A DNA stretch of 5,169 nt from Christensenellaceae bacterium. Its GTDB lineage: Bacteria > Bacillota > Clostridia > Christensenellales > Borkfalkiaceae. The stretch is from assembly GCA_948482865.1 (NCBI GenBank), contig CAOMHR010000121.1, positions 1 through 5,169 of the forward strand, given 5' to 3'. This document shows, piece after piece, positions 5,062 to 5,169 of the stretch (position 1 is its first letter; each line of letters begins with the position of its first letter). A model generated the notes under the pieces. That model saw nothing but the letters and a program-made list of their open reading frames with translations. It had not been told where the DNA came from and made no database searches. Position numbers and translations under genes: made by a program.

Positions 5062-5119
5062 TTTCCGTATATTAAATTGTATTAAAATTTCCGTAAAAAT
5101 GTTACTGTACTTTAAACGC

Positions 5120-5148
5120 TTGCATAATTTTTTTTGCAATGCTATAAT
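5120..5148 (+). promoter_or_regulatory. Sigma-A type promoter reading out of the window
   Basis: TTGCAT (5120-5125) and a perfect TATAAT (5143-5148) are 17 bases apart, with an extended -10 TG at 5140-5141. Transcription should begin near 5155 into a plus-strand gene beyond the end. The spacer holds a T-rich tract and an inverted repeat TTGCA-N10-TGCAA (5120-5124, 5135-5139), which may be an operator. The remaining spacer from 5062 to 5119 shows no gene and no convincing minus-strand promoter. Confidence 0.8.
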
Positions 5149-5169
5149 ATTTTAAATTTTAAACAGGTA

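Noticed and set aside
5062..5119. A sigma-A or sporulation sigma promoter for the cysteine-rich gene on the minus strand
   Set aside because: The best candidate (TACAAT with GTAACA 18 bases upstream) is a poor match, and I found no convincing sigma-E, F, G or K consensus.

Overview
The window reads as a chromosomal segment of an anaerobic, low-to-moderate-GC Bacillota bacterium, most likely a member of Clostridia. The grounds are an NfnAB-type electron-bifurcating enzyme, a DUF4364 protein and a TIGR03905-type TSCPD protein (both families I associate with Clostridia), AGGAGG-like ribosome binding sites, TTGnnn/TATAAT promoters and AT-rich intergenic DNA. I cannot name a genus. TGA is used as an ordinary stop, so the standard bacterial code fits. 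I see no mobile element, CRISPR array, tRNA or rRNA.

Layout. (1) Positions 1-2437, plus strand: the end of an operon. It holds the C-terminal two thirds of nfnA (FAD/NAD and [2Fe-2S] subunit), then nfnB (annotated gltA-like; two cysteine clusters, FAD and NADP(H) sites) joined by a TAATG overlap, then an unrecognised 137-residue protein 7 bases downstream. (2) Positions 2484-2520: a bidirectional terminator. (3) Positions 3382-2516, minus strand: a promoter, a DUF4364 winged-helix protein and a small four-cysteine TSCPD protein, with the first gene's stop inside the second gene's ribosome binding site. (4) Positions 3314-3459: a divergent intergenic region with back-to-back promoters and an inverted repeat centred on one -10 box. 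(5) Positions 3460-4730, plus strand: an unrecognised 247-residue protein and a NudF-type ADP-ribose pyrophosphatase, coupled by an ATGA overlap. (6) Positions 4734-4764: a second bidirectional terminator. (7) Positions 5001-4774, minus strand: a 75-residue cysteine-rich membrane protein ending in (Gly-Cys)x4, with a strong ribosome binding site and a stem-loop in its leader. (8) Positions 5120-5148: a strong plus-strand promoter firing out of the window.

How the genes fit together. NfnA and NfnB would form one enzyme that balances NADH, NADPH and ferredoxin pools. NudF removes ADP-ribose, a breakdown product of NAD. A shared nicotinamide theme is possible, but they are separate transcription units and this is only inference. 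The rest is an ordinary compact housekeeping layout. The parts least explained by known families are the 137-residue gene in the nfn operon, the 247-residue gene coupled to nudF, and the Gly-Cys-tailed membrane protein. I found no clear evidence of a new multi-gene system.
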